Source: Candidatus Omnitrophota bacterium
GTDB taxonomy: Bacteria; Hinthialibacterota; Hinthialibacteria; JAKQFZ01
NCBI GenBank assembly: GCA_029558215.1
Contig: JAKQFZ010001160.1
Location: 1 to 8,264 of the forward strand
DNA: 8,264 nucleotides
Direction of reading: 5' to 3'
The notes under the pieces are model-generated. The model was not told the DNA's origin and did no database searches. It worked only from the letters and a program-made list of their open reading frames with translations. The translations under genes were made by a program, and so were the position numbers. Position 1 is the first letter of the stretch; each line of letters opens with the position of its first letter. Shown in pieces: positions 6,654 through 8,264 of this stretch.

Positions 6654-6659
6654 CTCCTT
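6654..6659 (-). promoter_or_regulatory. Shine-Dalgarno site of the pseudopilin gene
   Basis: AAGGAG on the minus strand sits ten bases before the ATG at 6643. This supports the short prepilin leader over the longer in-frame start at 6700. Confidence 0.55.
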
Positions 6660-6714
6660 CGATACACAGCCTGGAGAAGACTTCCAGATCCATATCTCAC
6701 TTTCTCAACTGAGA

Positions 6715-7947
6715 CTAGTCTTTCCGCAAATCAAGACAGACCAAATCCCCATTGTTGTTTTTGCAGTACAAAAGCCCATTCGAAAGGACTGGAACCACCC
6801 AGCAGCGACCTTCCAGAACGCTGGAGCGGGACACTTCCTTGTAGGCATCCGAAGTGGCCTCAGCGACAACAGCGTCGCCTCGCTCTCCCATGATGATAAG
6901 TTTGTCATTGGCTATCATCAATGAGGCTTTGCCCAAGCCACGCTGCGACCATTTCTCTGTGCCTGTGCTCCATTCAATGCACTTCAGATCGGCTTCATCA
7001 AATCCGTACAGATGTCCTTCATAGAGAACGCAGCTGTTGAAGTGGTTTCTCATGACCTTACTCTGCCAGACAAGTTCCGCTTTCGATTCCTCGATTCTCA
7101 ACAGAGCACAGCCGGTGTTATAGCCTGAGGAAATGAATATCTCGTTGCCCGAGACGATAGGAGTTGCGGCGTTGACATCATGGTTCGTCTTCTAGGGAAA
7201 TCGAAGAAGTTCCTTGCCCGAGTCTCCATCAAGAACCACCAAGCCAACAGTGCCGAAGACAGCCAGGTACTGTTTGCCTTCCAGAACTATCTCAGCAGGG
7301 GTAGAGTAACCTGCACCAATCCTTTCGGTCTGCCAGAGAGTCTCTCCCGTATCCTTCTTGAATGCGATGACCTTGTCCAGATTCACGACAACCTTGTCTC
7401 CAAATGCGTAAGGTGAACAAGTGAGACCCCATGTAGGTTCTTGTGTTCCGAGTTCCTTTACTGCTTCCTTTTTCCAGACAAGCGATCCAGAATCGGCGTC
7501 GAGACAGTGCAAATGTCCGGAACGACTGAGGGAATAGACCCGATTGTCATAGATTGTCGGTGTCGTTCCGGGCCCCCCCTCGAAATTCTTTGGATTGAGT
7601 GGACAGTCGTATTCATACTTCCAGATCGTCTTGCCTGTCTCTGCACCAAGACAGTAGACGCTCTCTTTGTCCGCAACATTCCCCATCGTGAAGACCCGAT
7701 CGCCTTTGACCGAAACAGAGCTGCATCCCGCTCCAAGAGAGGCGCTCCAAAGTTTCTTCGGTCCTTGCTCAGGCCAGTCCGTCAGCCAACCCTTTTCGGC
7801 CGATATCCCATTCCTGTTCGGCCCCCTCCACTGCGGCCAGTCGTCGGCATTCGCTGCTCTTGGCAGCAAAAGCAAAAGACCGCTCAAAACCGCAAGAACA
7901 ATCCCGATTCTTCTATTGTTTGCCGCTCTCATTCTTTCTACTCCCAT
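6715..7947 (-). pseudogene. Secreted PQQ-type beta-propeller protein interrupted by an in-frame TAG
   Basis: One reading frame runs from ATG 7947 to TAG 6715-6717 and is broken only by TAG at 7192-7194, leaving 251 codons before and 158 after. The N-terminus has a signal peptide (hydrophobic core LAVLSGLLLLLP, likely cleavage after AANA at residue 34), then 'DDWPQWRGPNRNGIS', the hallmark start of planctomycete/verrucomicrobial BamB-like PQQ-repeat proteins. Repeats such as 'TIWKYEY', 'LVWKKE', 'TLWQTER', 'LVWQSK' and 'EKWSQR' end strands with Trp and continue across the stop. Around the stop the translation is 'LLRFP-stop-KTNHDVNAATPIVSG'. A Trp fits this place, so TGG to TAG would be a single change. 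No frameshift is needed. It could be a recent pseudogene, a base-call error, or a readthrough codon. An alternative start is ATG 7932. Conserved PQQ-binding residues cannot be judged, and many such proteins do not bind PQQ. Confidence 0.8.
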
Positions 7948-7954
7948 CTTCCCG

Positions 7955-7959
7955 CTCCT
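7955..7959 (-). promoter_or_regulatory. Shine-Dalgarno site of the beta-propeller gene
   Basis: AGGAG on the minus strand lies seven bases before ATG 7947, favouring it over the in-frame ATG at 7986. A second weaker GGGAG eight bases before ATG 7932 leaves that start possible. Confidence 0.45.
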
Positions 7960-8019
7960 GAGAGAGAGCCGGTGCCGTATCAGCATAGACTTGGCAAAAC
8001 TCTCCCTATCAATGCACGA

Positions 8020-8264
8020 CTAACGAGTTCGTCTTCGCACCGACAGTGCTCCTGTCGGACATATATCAGCACACTCCCCGGCGACCTCACCCAATGCCTC
8101 ACTCAAACTGCGCTCAAAGGGTGGCGCAACTCGAACCTCAAATCCTCTCCCGATATATGTCAGTCCAAGGTGGCTCTCATGACCTTCAGCAACTGCGATA
8201 CACTTGCCACACTTGATACACTTTCCAGGCTCATACACGACAGTGCTATGGCTCGACTCTCGCG
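8020..8264 (-). CDS. C-terminal part of a NuoG-like iron-sulfur protein (5' end outside window)
   Basis: The frame is open to the window edge on the 5' side and ends with TAG at 8020-8022, so at least 80 residues of a longer protein are seen. Key features are 'YEPGKCIKCGKC', 'LTYIGRGFEVRVAPPF' and 'ECADICPTGAL'. This order matches the ferredoxin-like segment after the [2Fe-2S] domain in NADH dehydrogenase/hydrogenase subunit G-type proteins. Cys of CxxCxxC plus the Cys before Pro-Thr-Gly can ligate one [4Fe-4S] cluster. The positions that would carry the second cluster are mostly replaced (Ala, Gly, Ala), leaving one extra Cys. The chain ends right after this domain, so it would be a short electron-transfer subunit like HoxU rather than full NuoG. 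A GTG at 8238 is unlikely to be the true start because the same frame continues upstream. The beta-propeller gene follows 72 bases downstream. Confidence 0.75.
   Translation of the reverse strand, partial: RESSHSTVVYEPGKCIKCGKCIAVAEGHESHLGLTYIGRGFEVRVAPPFERSLSEALGEVAGECADICPTGALSVRRRTR

Noticed and set aside
6674..6690. Inverted repeat CTGGA-N7-TCCAG between the propeller gene and the pseudopilin
   Set aside because: The stem is only five base pairs and has no U-tract on either strand, so it is too weak to call a terminator or operator.
7192..7194. General reassignment of TAG to an amino acid in this organism
   Set aside because: TAG ends DctM (3158-3160), the pseudopilin (6065-6067), the propeller gene (6715-6717) and the Fe-S protein (8020-8022), all at places expected for those families. 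Only local readthrough or suppression remains possible.
7948..8019. Possible promoter (TTGATA, 17 bases, TCTATG) on the minus strand between the Fe-S gene and the propeller gene
   Set aside because: The -10 match is poor, and a single loose match in 72 bases is expected by chance. Cotranscription is equally likely.

Overview
The window reads as about 52% GC bacterial chromosome. It suggests a planctomycete/PVC-type or similar deep-branching environmental bacterium. The basis is the minus-strand genes: a short-leader pseudopilin with an AFTLIELL start and a 'VGPNGEFD...SRGDI' tail, a secreted 'DWPQWRGP' PQQ-type beta-propeller, and a NuoG-like iron-sulfur protein with a reduced ferredoxin domain. 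The lineage is inferred from family flavour only; no rRNA or other marker is present.

Layout. Plus strand, 1-6075: the last ~41 codons of an unrecognised gene, then a tightly packed four-gene operon. (1) A TRAP-transporter polypeptide in which the complete solute-binding protein (DctP, with a lipoprotein signal) is fused in frame to the complete small membrane subunit (DctQ). (2) The large permease DctM, overlapping by ATGA. (3) A UspA-type universal stress protein with an intact ATP-binding motif. (4) A 777-residue six-hairpin glycosidase-like protein with GH65- and GH95-like features and no export signal. Minus strand, 8264-6065: the 3' part of a NuoG-like Fe-S protein, a PQQ-type beta-propeller gene interrupted by one in-frame TAG, and a pseudopilin gene. 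The two groups converge, and the last coding bases of the glycosidase-like gene and the pseudopilin overlap by 11 bp.

How the plus-strand genes may work together: the DctP domain would capture an acidic solute in the periplasm, DctQ/DctM would import it with sodium, and the USP could tune the transporter, as TeaD does in the Halomonas ectoine TRAP system. The cytoplasmic glycosidase-like enzyme could then split an imported glycosylated acid (for example a glycosyl-glycerate type osmolyte or a glycosyl-uronate). This linkage is an inference from gene order; the substrate cannot be read from the sequence.

The most unusual points are the P-Q fusion, which poses a membrane-topology problem because the periplasmic domain precedes a helix bundle that normally starts in the cytoplasm; a relict-looking stop/Shine-Dalgarno/ATG arrangement at the fusion joint; and the precise nonsense codon in an otherwise intact beta-propeller gene. 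I found no CRISPR array, tRNA, rRNA, insertion sequence or convincing intrinsic terminator. No stretch over 300 bases is without a gene.
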